DNA from: Distichodus sexfasciatus
Taxonomy: Eukaryota > Chordata > Actinopteri > Characiformes > Distichodontidae
Length of the DNA: 64,000 bases
Assembly (NCBI GenBank): GCA_032718565.1
Contig: JAVGVS010000054.1
Coordinates: 2,045,274-2,109,273 of the forward strand
Reading direction: 5' to 3'
Each line of letters opens with the position of its first letter. Within the stretch, counting starts at the first letter, position 1. The translations under genes were made by a program, and so were the position numbers. This document shows positions 54,634 through 64,000 of the stretch, piece by piece. The notes beneath the pieces are model-generated. The model searched no databases. It was not told the DNA's origin and worked only from the letters and a program-made list of their open reading frames with translations.

Positions 54634-55557
54634 CCGTGCGTTCACACCGCCGTGGCGAGAGCGTCAAAGTGGCCGGAAGTCATTCATTTTCAATGTGAGG
54701 CGGCGAGCAGCGGCGCGGCGCGTCTTGGACGGCGAGAGCGTCAAGGAGAGTTGAAATCAGGTCAACTTTATGGTAATGAGCTATGACGCGGTTCAGCAGC
54801 AACCAATCGAAATGTAGAAGTCCACCGCTTGAGCAGATTCCAGATAACGCAGTCCTGTAAACTTTGGTTCCGACCACATTAGTTCCCATGGCCGACCGCC
54901 ATTAAGCAACGAACAAGAAGAAGAAGAAGAAGATCCCATGCAGAATCGAGGAGAGGTTAATAATCTCTGTTTGCGTACAGGGACATAAATTAAAAAAAAA
55001 ACGATGCATGGACCAAGGTGTCCGAGATTGTTGGGGTTCCTGGTGAGTTTCTAATGTGCATAGGCAACATTTTCCCTCTAGAACGCTTGTTTTTCAGCGG
55101 GAATGCAACTGATTTTCTCAAAACAACACCGATTTGACCAATTGCATTACGATCACGTTACACTTCAACCGGTAGGTTTCACACAAATTAATGTTAATGA
55201 CCAAGACTAGTAAATGTCTCCTATAATATTGAAATTAGACTGGCACTTAACCATGAACATAAAAATTACACACCACACAAATGGCTTTTAATTGAAAGAA
55301 AACATGTAACTACAAAAAAGTTCTTTCCATCGATCAATTTCTTACTTTCACATTCACTATATTTCATGAGGTTAACTTATACCCTCCTTGTGGTCAGTCT
55401 GCACAAGATTAACAAGCTTGTTTGATTTGCGGCCCCTTTAAATACAAGACAAGCATTCAATCTACGTCAGAGCGTCCAAAAATCTCTGTACAGCGTCGTT
55501 GGCAGGGCGGCCAGGGCGAACTTTGACGCTCTCACCGCCGGCGGTGTGAACGCACGG
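54634..55557 (+). mobile_element. PIF/Harbinger-type element inside the Tc1 copy
   Basis: Inverted ends: CCGTGCGTTCACACCGCC on both sides with AGAGCGTCAAAGT further in. TAA at 54631-54633 and 55558-55560 is the three-base target duplication usual for this superfamily. Contains a decayed MADF/SANT-type exon at 54942-55042. 924 bp. Confidence 0.85.
54942..55042 (+). pseudogene. Decayed MADF/Myb-like exon of a PIF/Harbinger element
   Basis: RIEERLIISV is followed, after a frameshift, by YRDIN, an in-frame stop, then KKNDAWTKVSEIVGVPG next to a GTGAGT donor. EERLI...YRD.N.K..AWxKVSExVGVP is the MADF/SANT-like pattern of the DNA-binding protein that accompanies Harbinger transposases. The frameshift, stop and a short gap in the domain show it is dead. 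Confidence 0.6.
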
Positions 55558-55561
55558 TAAG

Positions 55562-55827
55562 GGCTATCTGACCAAGAAGGAGAGTGATGGAGTGCCGTGG
55601 CCTCCACGGTCACCTGACCAAACCCAATCGAGATGGTTTGGGATAAGATGGACCGCAGAGTGAAGGCAAAAGGGCCAACAAGTGCTCAGCATCTCTGGGA
55701 ACTCCTTCAAGACTGCTGGAAAACCATTTCAGGAGACTACCTCATGAAGCTCATCGAGAGAATGCCAAGAGTGTGCAAAGCAGTGATCAAAGCAAAGGGT
55801 GGATATTTTCAAGAATCTAAGATATAA
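55562..55827 (+). pseudogene. C-terminal remnant of Tc1-like transposase
   Basis: The open part MVWDKMDRRVKAKGPTSAQH, then LWELLQDCWKTISGDYLMKL and IERMPRVCKAVIKAKGGYF, is the C-terminal end of a Tc1/mariner DDE transposase. Just upstream, PWPPRSPDQ lies in another frame, so a one-base frameshift separates it from the MVWD part. The first two catalytic aspartates are absent with the missing N-terminal two-thirds. Not functional. Confidence 0.92.
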
Positions 55828-55984
55828 AACCTGTTCTGGGTTATTTCACACTTTTTGTTTACTACATAATTCCATATGTGTTCATTCATAGTGCCTTCAG
55901 TGAGAATCTACAATGTAAACAGTCATGAGAATAAAGAATAAAACACTGAATGGGAAGGTGTGTCCAAACTTTTGACTGGTAGTG

Positions 55985-56566
55985 TATGTTCTTACATTCT
56001 TTAAACGATGTCCTCCTGTAAGTCCTCCTCGTTGATTTAATTTTTAGTGACTGCAGATAAAACCCAAACTGGAAAGTAGCTGAGTTTAGAATCAACAAAA
56101 AAACCCAAAGAACTTCAACGTTGGTATTTGGTTGTGTCTTTGACTCTGAAATGCTTTCAATTCTCAGTTGTGTTGTGCTGAAAGTTGGGTTTTTATTTGC
56201 AGTTATTTTCAAAAGCAAGTTCTCAAAAAATGTGGAACATCTGGAAATAAAACCCACATTTCAACCCAGTCCAGTTAAAAATTCAACTTTGGATCAATTA
56301 AAAAAGTCAAAATTTCATTTTAAAAAGTATTTTCAATTTTTTGAAGTTTGATGCAAGTCAAAGACCAAATATCAACGTTATCGTTTAAGTTTGGAGTGAA
56401 AAGTTACATTCCTAAAGACAAAAACGCTGCCAGAACATGGAGTTAAAGACGGCGTTGGGCCCGTTTTACCTACATGGTCTACATGGAAACAGGCTTCCCG
56501 AGTAGGCGGAGTACTGGGCAGCTTCCCGTAACACGTGCTCGGGTCCTCAGCATTAAACTGATCTGT
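55985..56566. other. Unique AT-rich intronic sequence
   Basis: AAACCCAAACTGGAA and AACCCACATTTCAACCC text recurs loosely; no element identified and no exon. Confidence 0.35.
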
Positions 56567-56888
56567 TAGGGGTGTAACGATGCACCGATCTGCACCGATT
56601 TAATGATCAAGGAGCCATAGTGTTGATGCAAAATAAAAACATCCTTACACAGGTCAGAACGGGTCTGTTTTTAATTCGAAGAGACGACCGTTCTTCATTC
56701 AAATAAAAACGTCAAACGATATTTTACTTGCTCTTTGTGATTTGATATGAACAGAAGTGATTGTGTTAAATCAGAGATATCGATCGCTGGCTCCTGAATC
56801 TGAATCGTATCGTAGCAGACCTTTATGATATCGGCAGACGTCAAATCGTCGTCCACTAAACAGATAATATCGCGTCGCGATAAAACTC
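56567..56888 (+). mobile_element. hAT-type element, family H, right end missing
   Basis: Starts TAGGGGTGTAACGATGCACC and shares GATCAAGGAGC, AAATAAAAAC, TTGTGATTTGATATGA and ATCGATCGCTGGCTCCTGAA-type text with the copy at 59548. Confidence 0.65.
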
Positions 56889-57385
56889 ATGCTTTACAGC
56901 CCGGCTGTCTGTATGTGGCTTTACAAAGCAGGCCGAAGCATGACCGCGCTTCATACACCGCGCTGCTGTGTATTACCCCGTTCCCCCCGTTTTTGGCATT
57001 AAAAAGAAAGTAGATTAAGAAACGTGGAACGAGCGAACAAAGCAAGCGCAAATTTCCACAAATCAGCTTCAAATAAACACACACAAACACGCCATCGAAA
57101 GCTCAGCGCTCTCACCAGGCCGAGCGCGACACCGCCGGGAGAGCACGGCAACATCGTATACGTTAAAAGACGAGCGGAACAAAAATATATCGATATTTAT
57201 TTAGTCTCTGTTTCCGTTGAGCTTAGATAACTCTGGACAAGAACCTTGGCAAGGGCCGGTTTTACAAAAGCTTTTTGTGCAAGTTCATATCAAGCTGATC
57301 CACCGCCAGCACTCCCACCAAACATTCCACTTTGGCTTATATTCAAACCCACCACCCGCACGACAGTACAACAGCCGACGCCCAC
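56889..57385. other. Unique sequence, CpG-containing
   Basis: 57000-57230 has several CpG-rich words (CGAGCGCGACACCGCCGGG). No exon recognised. Confidence 0.3.
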
Positions 57386-57387
57386 AC

Positions 57388-58012
57388 ACGCACTCACTCA
57401 CAATAAACACACACACACTCACACACACACTCTCACTCACAATAAACACACACACTCTCACACACACACTCTCACTCACAATAAACACACACACACACTC
57501 ACAATAAACACACGCACACACTCTCACTCACAATAAACACACACTCTCACACTCACAATAAACACACGCACACACTCTCACTCACAATAAACACACACTC
57601 TCACACACACAATAAACACACACACTCTCACTCACAATAAACACACACTCTCACACACACACGCACTCACTCACAATAAACACACGCACACACTCTCACT
57701 CACAATAAACACACACACTCTCACACACACAATAAACACACACTCTCACACACACAATAAACCCACACACTCACAATAAACACAAACACACACACTCTCA
57801 AACACATAATAAAGACACATACACAATAAACACACTCACTCACAATAAACACAAACACACACACTCTCAAACATAATAAACACACACACACACACACACA
57901 ATAAAGACACACACTCACTCACTCAATAAACACTCACAACACACTCTCTCACATACAATAAACACACACATACTCTCTCACACACACACTAAACACACAC
58001 ACACTCACATAA
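57388..58012. repeat. CA-rich compound minisatellite with repeated AATAAA
   Basis: Units such as CTCTCACTCACAATAAACAC with variable CA runs, about 20-45 bp long, repeated for 620 bp. Nearly every unit carries AATAAA on the plus strand. Confidence 0.95.
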
Positions 58013-58590
58013 TAAGCACCGAAATCGCAGGACCTCAACACCACTAAAAGCACTTCTTAGTTCCACTGCCACCAAGCACAACGTCCTCCACGTGACCATT
58101 CCAAGCAGACGCCCGTCCTTCTCAGCGCCCGGATACTTTCACGTCGCCGTACCGTGTGCTTATCCGATTTTTTTTTAATGTTAAAACCAAAACCCAAAAT
58201 GTTTTCTTTTTCAATATACATTTCCAAAATTTCTCACTTTGGTTTCAAATAAGAACCGGAAACTGCATTTTCATCTTAATTTTTCTTGAAGACGTGTGGA
58301 GTGATCTGCAAAATGACCATCACACACAGGAGTCTGTCTGTATATTAGAAACAAACCAAAACATCACAGACGAAGATGACGATTTTTTGATCCACCACCT
58401 GTAAATTTGGGGTCTTTTCCATTGTTCATTCTGGTGCAAAATGGGAAAACGGAAAACCACTCGCTAGTCAGTGTTTTATTTTGGAAGTGATAATAAAAAA
58501 TATATATTTTGAGTTTTGGTTTTAACTGGAAAAAACAATGGAACGATTCATCTTGTGGATCCTCATGAAGCCGGGCAGCTGAAAGGTACT
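58013..58590. other. Unique intronic sequence
   Basis: 58020-58150 is GC-balanced; the rest AT-rich. No recognised repeat or exon. Confidence 0.35.
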
Positions 58591-58596
58591 ACATTA

Positions 58597-58940
58597 GGGC
58601 CGCAATATACTTGATGTGAACACTTCCACTGTCTCCGGTTTTGTTGCGAGTTTGACGGACACTAAAATTAAAGATCTTTGCACAGGTGCTGTTCTGATCA
58701 CTTCTCACTCGTGATTCTTCCTCAAAGCGTTCAGCCATGGTGATAACTTGGTTACAGGTTTTGGCGTGTATAGAAGTGGACAGAGGAGACGCGTCAACAT
58801 TATTTTTCTCATTATCTCTCCAGCTTACTGTGAGTTTCCTGACAGGTTTAACATCTTGGCAATGTCTCATTATCATCATGGACAAACTGATTCAATTTTA
58901 CTTTAATCAAGCAGCATGTCTATCGGTGTTGGACAGTCAC
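58597..58940. mobile_element. Probable DNA transposon fragment (GGGCCGCAATATACTT end)
   Basis: The left tip resembles Harbinger-type ends. The body is similar in style to fish non-autonomous elements, and a new element begins at its right edge. The 98-residue minus-strand frame has no domain. Confidence 0.35.
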
Positions 58941-58941
58941 C

Positions 58942-59415
58942 CAGTCCCTCCAGGATTTCGAGGGCCTTTTTTGAGATTGTTATGGCCTAAAATGCCTGGT
59001 TTTGAGAGGGCTTTTCTACAAAACTGCAATGAAAGTTGCAGTGCTTTAGGCGTTTTGCGGCAATAAAGTTGCGACGGCAAGTCAATGTTGTGGAAAAATT
59101 TGTGATTTTGTCTCCGTTTATAATGATTCTTTCACAATTAATTAAAATAAAGGGAACACAACCACTAATATTTTCATTAACCATTAATCATTTAGTTATT
59201 TTTGAAGGTAAACGTGAGGCGTTTTTATCACACACGTTTCCTGCGTCTGCTAAACGTAACCAGGACGTGAGTTCGCTGACGTTTGGCTCAACGTTTTGCG
59301 GGAAATGTCACTGATTGGTTCAACACTGTGGAAAAGTTGTGGTAACTGGTCAAAATTGCACGGTAGTAATGACTTCGCAGGGACGGGTCAACATCGCGAA
59401 ATCCTGGAGGGTCTG
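58942..59415. mobile_element. Non-autonomous DNA transposon (CCCTCCAGGATTTCG ends)
   Basis: Inverted 19-bp ends: CAGTCCCTCCAGGATTTCG left, CAGACCCTCCAGGATTTCG right (inverted). 474 bp. No clear target duplication; superfamily not assigned. Confidence 0.8.
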
Positions 59416-59469
59416 CTTATCAAACCAGTGTTCGTCACTTCAAAAATTGTCAGTGTTTTTTCCTTGAAG

Positions 59470-59545
59470 TCAGGATAATGGAACCCATGACCTTTTGGTC
59501 CAGAGACGAGTATCCTAACCACCAGACCACCACCATCACCCCACA
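59470..59545 (-). mobile_element. Family C SINE head
   Basis: Inverted GTGGTCTGGTGGTTAGGATA with GACCAAAAGGTCATGGGTTC; only the tRNA-like head remains. Confidence 0.65.
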
Positions 59546-59547
59546 TA

Positions 59548-59937
59548 TAGAGGTGTAACGGTACATCGGTGTATTGAATAAGGGATCAACGAGCTCATAG
59601 CATCGATCCAAAATAAAAACACTGATCAGGAATCGTATATATTATAATGTTCGAACTGTAGCTGCTTTCTGCACAACCTTTAATTAACCGCGATAACACA
59701 GGCTACTGTGAACCGTAGCTCAGGAATAAAACCGTCAAATGATACTTTAGTTGCTTTCTGTGATTTGATATGAGTGGAAGTGATGGTGTTAAACCGTCAC
59801 ATAATATCGACTCACATCGATCACCGGCTCCTGAACTGAATCAAATCAGACTTACATTGCGATATGGAATTATTGTCCATTGAATCGTGAATCAATATAA
59901 TATCATATCGTGACGAACCTTGGGATTTACACGCCTA
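59548..59937 (+). mobile_element. hAT-type element, family H
   Basis: Left TAGAGGTGTAACGGTACATC; right, inverted, TAGGCGTGTAAATCCCAAGG. Body shared with 56567. No clear 8-bp duplication. Confidence 0.7.
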
Positions 59938-61080
59938 GTACTAAGAAGACACATCTAAAGAGTGCAGCGCAAGGTGAGGCAGCCTGGATGTAATTCAACC
60001 AAGTATATTCCGGTCCTGCGGACGCTGAGCAGCTCGAATCTAAAATCCCAAAGCTATAAAGGACGGCCACAAAAAAAGAAGGACAGATCGTTTTCACTAG
60101 TGCTGACCTGAAAACAGTTTGGATCGGAGAGGTTAGCGGCTGGCTTTCGCTGGAGCTTTTAAGCAACTGACGACTACGGTTACATCATGGCCGTATTGAG
60201 TAAATTAGCTATATTTCACAGTCAGGCTTTACCCTCGAAGGGTTTTCACACAAAAAGGGGCGGTACATTATATATATATTTTTTTTTTAAAATTGAAAAA
60301 ATTCACAGAAAAGCTGAGCGGCTTTTCAAAATGGAACTGTGTTTAAAAAATAAAAAAGGCAACATTTCCAATGATTAATAAAGTGAAGGATCAATAAATG
60401 TTCGACAGTTGTGGGGTTTTTTGGCTGTCGTTTTATAGTCACCGTAGCAATCGCTGGTGTTTTTCCAGTGTACCCATATACCCAGCATCATCATTATAGA
60501 ATATAGAATATAATATCTGTTCAGCGATATGTAGCGCGCTGCACGTCACTACTAGAAAGAAAAGAAAAAAGAAAAACCATATATCTTTCATCTGATCATC
60601 TTTCCACCACCTGTGTATTCCGTCAACGTTACCTTGACCTGCTATCACTGTTTTAATCACTGTGGTAAAGCGACTATGGAGTGGTAGAAAAGTGCCAAAC
60701 TTTCCGTCTTGCCGTTGGGGGAAGGAAGATAAAAGATCAGCATGAGGATTATTTTAGATGAGAAACATCTCATCCATCACTTGCAACCCTCAAAACGATT
60801 GTCTCACAAGCTAGTGAACTGTCTACATAGACAGCATTTCTATTCATTCGATGACACAAAACTGACACAAAGAACGTGTTTAAGATTAAGATTAATATTA
60901 ATGCTGGAAAATTATTTTTATGAAATGTGTTAATCACAGCAATTAATATCGAGTTAAAAATAGATTTTAAAATCTAGATCTGAAGTACTGGAATAAAGAA
61001 ATGTCTGAAAAATTAGCGTAGCTTTTAACTTTAGCACGGCACATAAAGGATCCAGATTAACATTAACATCTTAACTTTCC
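59938..61080. other. Unique intronic sequence
   Basis: Contains the palindrome CTGTCTACATAGACAG at 60819-60834. No exon recognised; the frame at 60187-60378 has no domain. Confidence 0.35.
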
Positions 61081-61081
61081 C

Positions 61082-61320
61082 AGCCCTAATATTAATATTG
61101 AAGAGCCCATATTATGAAAAATTCAATTTTTCTGTTCTTTGGACGTCCATTTGGGTCTGTGCTGCCTCTACACTAACACTGACGAGAATATTGGTGAACG
61201 AGGCCCATTTTTGATGAATTCAGATGAATGACGTAACTAAGCTCTTCTGTACATAAAGGTGTTATAAAAGTCAAATTTCAGTTTAAAACTACCCACTAGC
61301 TGTCTATGTAGACAGCATGT
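61082..61320. mobile_element. Possible MITE fragment
   Basis: CCCATATTATGAAAAATTCA resembles the tip of a common fish MITE. The palindrome CTGTCTATGTAGACAG lies at 61300-61315. Boundaries unclear. Confidence 0.3.
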
Positions 61321-62290
61321 AGCAGCACACTAGGTATTGAGACAGAAAAATCAACGCAACGTTAAACGCCGAGCTGGACTGTGTGTATTCGTTGGTGTAA
61401 TTCTATCTAACTCTTAAGACTGATATTTCTATATTTATATCACTATGATATAACTTTACTAAAGATTAAAGTGCTGTCCTACTCGATGATTATTCCCACT
61501 TTCAGTTAAACGCACATTTTTTGTCTCTTTTTGGAACAACGGGGAGACGAAACAAAAGAGCGAAATGACACTTGTTAACAAACGACTCTCCGCGGCGTGA
61601 CAACCGCAAATTAGCAATCACGCCATAAGATCGGCTCTGCTCGCGCTGACAGCAATTCATTACAGATAATTCTTCCGTGATTGAGCCCCACTTTCTCCAA
61701 CGCACCGTCTATACTTAAGAAGCTAAAAAAAGGAGAACGTAAAAAGACGGATCGCGCTCTCGTTTCCACAAACTTTCTGGGGGCGAAGGAGGGAGTCGGC
61801 AGAATAAGGTGCAGCCTGGATACAAGTTAACGCAACGTAAGATAACATGATCCAAATATATATATATACTGTATAATATTCACATACACGTTTCAAAACC
61901 TCCCCCTGATAAACTAAAACCGGTTTAACAAATAAAATACAAAGCACTGAATAGGGAAGAGGGGGCGGTGGGGGTGGGGGGGGGAATGGAAAGGAAAAAA
62001 TTAATGCAAATAGAAAAACGGGAAGCAAAAAAAAAAAAAAAAATCTAAAAATAAGTGAGGAGACAGGAAGGGCCCGAGAGGCAGACTTGCGGTTGATTCA
62101 CAGTTAGCGTTAAACGTGGTCACAGTCGAGAATTCAAAACCTGCAGCGAGGAGGCCTTGTTTGTGTACATGAAACCGGGCGGAAAGGGAAAAAGACGAGA
62201 GAGAGGGTGAGGTGAAAGTGGAAAAGGGTGAGGAACTTGGGGGTGGGGGGATAGTCTGGATGGCACGGCTCATGAGATGTTGCCACTATA
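61321..62290. other. Unique intronic sequence
   Basis: AT run at 61855-61867, G run at 61960-61985, A run near 62027-62043. No exon recognised. Confidence 0.35.
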
Positions 62291-62294
62291 CCCA

Positions 62295-62912
62295 TAGTTC
62301 TTTTCCACCGCACTGGTGCCAGTTCTGGTTCCGGTGCCAGAGATCGGCCGGTTCTAAAATTTAGAACCTGGTTCCGGTGCTGGAAATTGACTGATTCTAC
62401 AATTGGGACTCTGGTTAGGTGTCGGTGAAAGGCTAGTTCTAAAACTGGTTCTGAAAACTGGTTGGCTCTAAAATGTGGAACTTGGTTCCGGTGCCAGAAA
62501 TGGTATGATTCTGAAATTGGGAACTTGGTCAGGTTTTGGCGTTTGGCTACTTCCAAAACTGGGAACTTGGCTGCGGTGCCAGAAATTATAAAATTTATAA
62601 AATTATAAAGTTATAAAATTTGGAACATGGCTCCAGTGCTGGGGATTGGTTTGGGCCTAAAGTTGGGAACCAGAGAGAACTAATCAGCATTACTACCGAC
62701 TTTGGCGCTCAAAAATATTAGTAGGCGTTAGAGCTGGATGATAAATCATAACCGATCCCAAAACAAAATAATCGTTGATCGTAAATTGTTCTGTTAATCG
62801 CAATATTGATTTGAGGTCGTATCGTCCAGCCCTAACAGGCAGCTTCTGGCAAACTCTAGTGACATAATTATTAGAGAGAAAACTTTAGGAACCTAGTGCA
62901 GTGGAAAAGGGG
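62295..62912. mobile_element. DNA element with internal repeats
   Basis: Ends: AGTTCTTTTCCACCGCACTG left, GGCCCCTTTTCCACTGCACT right (inverted). Interior has four or five units of GGAACTTGGTTCCGGTGCCA type, about 60 bp each. A small MITE (62728-62835) is nested inside. Confidence 0.6.
62728..62835. mobile_element. 108-bp MITE nested in the element above
   Basis: Inverted ends TTAGAGCTGGATGATA and TTAGGGCTGGACGATAC; inner AATATTGATTTGAGGTCGTA shared with the SINE-interrupted copy at 5738-6075. Confidence 0.7.
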
Positions 62913-64000
62913 CCCCAGACTGCCCGAGCGTGGGGACCCCAACCCCGTTTAAAGGGCCCCTGATGGCAGATTATTTTATAACATTATGCTGGTTACTCGG
63001 ACCCCTTGTGTGTTTTTGGCTTAGGGCCTCATCGGACTGAAGAATCAACACTTTCTAAACCTTGCTTCATCCTCACTAATTTGGGCCCCCAAACCCTGTT
63101 AATTTGGGTCCGGGAGTCACAGCTTTTGGTTTGGTTTAGTCTCGTTTGACACCGAACGCTGCCGAGAGCTTTAGCCACAGCCGTCTTGGCATGCCATGCC
63201 AACTTTTCCACACGCACACTCTCACACACACCAAAGTGCAGTTTAAGCAAAGTCGTCTCGCGTTACAATCACAGCTCGCTATAAAAACACAGTTCCCGGT
63301 GATTGCCAAATTTACCCACAAACCCCTTCTGACAGCTATTAGAGCGCAAGTGATGATGATATATATTTGCAGGTGGATGAGTGTAGCTGTGATTTTAGAA
63401 AGTCATCCGTTTTCTACACAACTGAAGTACCAGATATATGAGATTTTTATATTATTTTAAGACCACTTATATAATATTCAAATATTTAAATTTTCATTTT
63501 TTATAGTATACTGATTAAAAGCAATAACATCAGATTTTTGGGATGCGCTGTTTAGAAAAAAAAAAAAAATCAGCAATATTTTACATTAAATCATTTTTAT
63601 CCTCTAACAGGTGGTTGTGTTTTTTTGCAGCGCATCTGAGGAATATATTTGGGAACAAACCTTATCATTAGCACCATCACAGTTCCCAAACAGCTTAAAA
63701 TGATATAAAACAAAAATAATAATGAAGCAATAAGTCACCTCGAGTAGTTCTACACGTCTGGGAACCCCGACGTTAAAGTCTAGAGTTTGTACAAGTTAAG
63801 ACACTGCAGGACGGAACCCGCTTTAAAGGTGCTCGCTTTTCCTCTCTACCCCCTCCACAGTAAGTACCGCAAAAGCTGACAAGTAAGTCGTTCCTCCTTA
63901 AAGCAGAACAGCACTTTAGAAGGCAAAACCCTTGTTCTCCACTTAAAAGGCATTAGGACATGTTCTGACGCAGAACACCGCTCGATGTGCCATACACATT
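62913..64000. other. Repeat-poor, untranslated-region-like sequence
   Basis: 63470-64000 is free of recognised repeats apart from an A run at 63558-63570, has no long frame, and contains orderly text such as AAAGCAGAACAGCACTTTAG and GTACAAGTTAAGACACTGC. It may be a 3' untranslated region of a minus-strand transcript or a conserved noncoding element. Confidence 0.25.

Larger units (their letters stand above)
54517..55984 (+). mobile_element. Tc1-like transposon remnant with internal insertion
   Basis: Inverted ends of about 105 bp: inward CACTACCGGTCAAAAGTTTG left, CACTACCAGTCAAAAGTTTG right, both followed by GGACACACCTTCCCATTCAG. TA on both sides. Encloses a C-terminal transposase remnant (55562-55827); the N-terminal and central coding parts are missing and a PIF/Harbinger element occupies their place. 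Confidence 0.93.
2921..64000 (-). other. agbl4: Probable long agbl4 intron (no further exon recognised)
   Basis: No exon matching the upstream part of CCP6 was recognised on the minus strand, so the default reading is one long intron, as expected for a gene whose mammalian orthologue has very large introns. The right part could instead belong to a neighbouring transcription unit. An exon shorter than about 40 codons could have been missed by eye. Confidence 0.5.

Noticed and set aside
55633..55827. Intact transposase gene
   Set aside because: Only the C-terminal quarter is present, with a frameshift before it; a dead Tc1 copy.
58589..58885. 98-residue minus-strand frame as a gene
   Set aside because: Lies in a probable DNA transposon fragment and shows no domain.
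2921..64000. Nested bend5 gene or the upstream agbl4 exons
   Set aside because: I looked for BEN-domain text and for the tyrosine-rich exon before the HPGE exon on the minus strand and found neither. A short exon could still be hidden.
1..64000. Endogenous retrovirus or LINE coding regions
   Set aside because: No reverse transcriptase, integrase or gag-like motifs and no long terminal repeat pairs were seen in either strand.

Overview
This is vertebrate, most likely teleost fish, genomic DNA. The reasons are a split coding gene with GT-AG introns, very low coding density, abundant CA/GT, GA and CT microsatellites, tRNA-derived SINEs, and dozens of short hAT, Tc1/mariner and PIF/Harbinger elements of fish type. 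The SINE set suggests an otophysan fish (characin, catfish or carp relatives), but that is inference.

The only gene I can support is agbl4 (cytosolic carboxypeptidase 6, a tubulin deglutamylase) on the minus strand. Two adjacent catalytic-domain exons sit at the left edge: 2831-2920 carries the HPGE zinc-binding motif and 1-91 ends in NPD. The splice phases match, and the intron between them is 2.7 kb. I could not find the next upstream exon, so the remaining ~61 kb is probably a very long agbl4 intron, possibly with an unrecognised neighbour at its far end. All longer open frames checked are either translated repeats or lack family features.

Layout. 0-3 kb: agbl4 exons and intron. 3.6-5.1 kb: a 22-bp minisatellite that seems to have grown out of a dispersed MITE. 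5.7-10.3 kb: a SINE nested in a MITE, then two further minisatellites (about 57-bp and about 60-bp units). 11-21 kb: conserved-looking unique blocks between purine and pyrimidine tracts, MITEs and a SINE cluster. 22-26.5 kb: a hAT with a nested MITE, a TA-flanked MITE, a strong conserved-noncoding candidate (24.5-24.99 kb), a 650-bp inverted-repeat element and SINEs. 27-38 kb: SINEs, a tandem SINE-like array, and conserved-looking blocks. 38.9-41.5 kb: a three-layer transposon nest (an old hAT with a BED-finger exon, a Tol2-like hAT inside it with a perfect 8-bp target duplication, and a 5'-truncated inverted-repeat element). 44-51.5 kb: hAT and SINE insertions, including a perfect hAT-in-hAT nest carrying a CTCF-like motif. 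51.6-54 kb and the last kilobase: repeat-poor sequence resembling untranslated or regulatory DNA. 54.5-56 kb: a Tc1 element with a PIF/Harbinger element in its middle. 57.4-58 kb: a CA-rich array full of AATAAA. 58.6-62.9 kb: more DNA transposons.

I do not see a convincing new multi-gene system. The most interesting signals are the transposon nests with datable insertion order, the MITE-to-minisatellite conversion, CTCF-like motifs carried by a hAT MITE family, an exon-like frame shared by copies of the inverted-repeat element, and conserved-noncoding candidates inside the agbl4 intron. Exact repeat family names and conservation need database searches I could not run.
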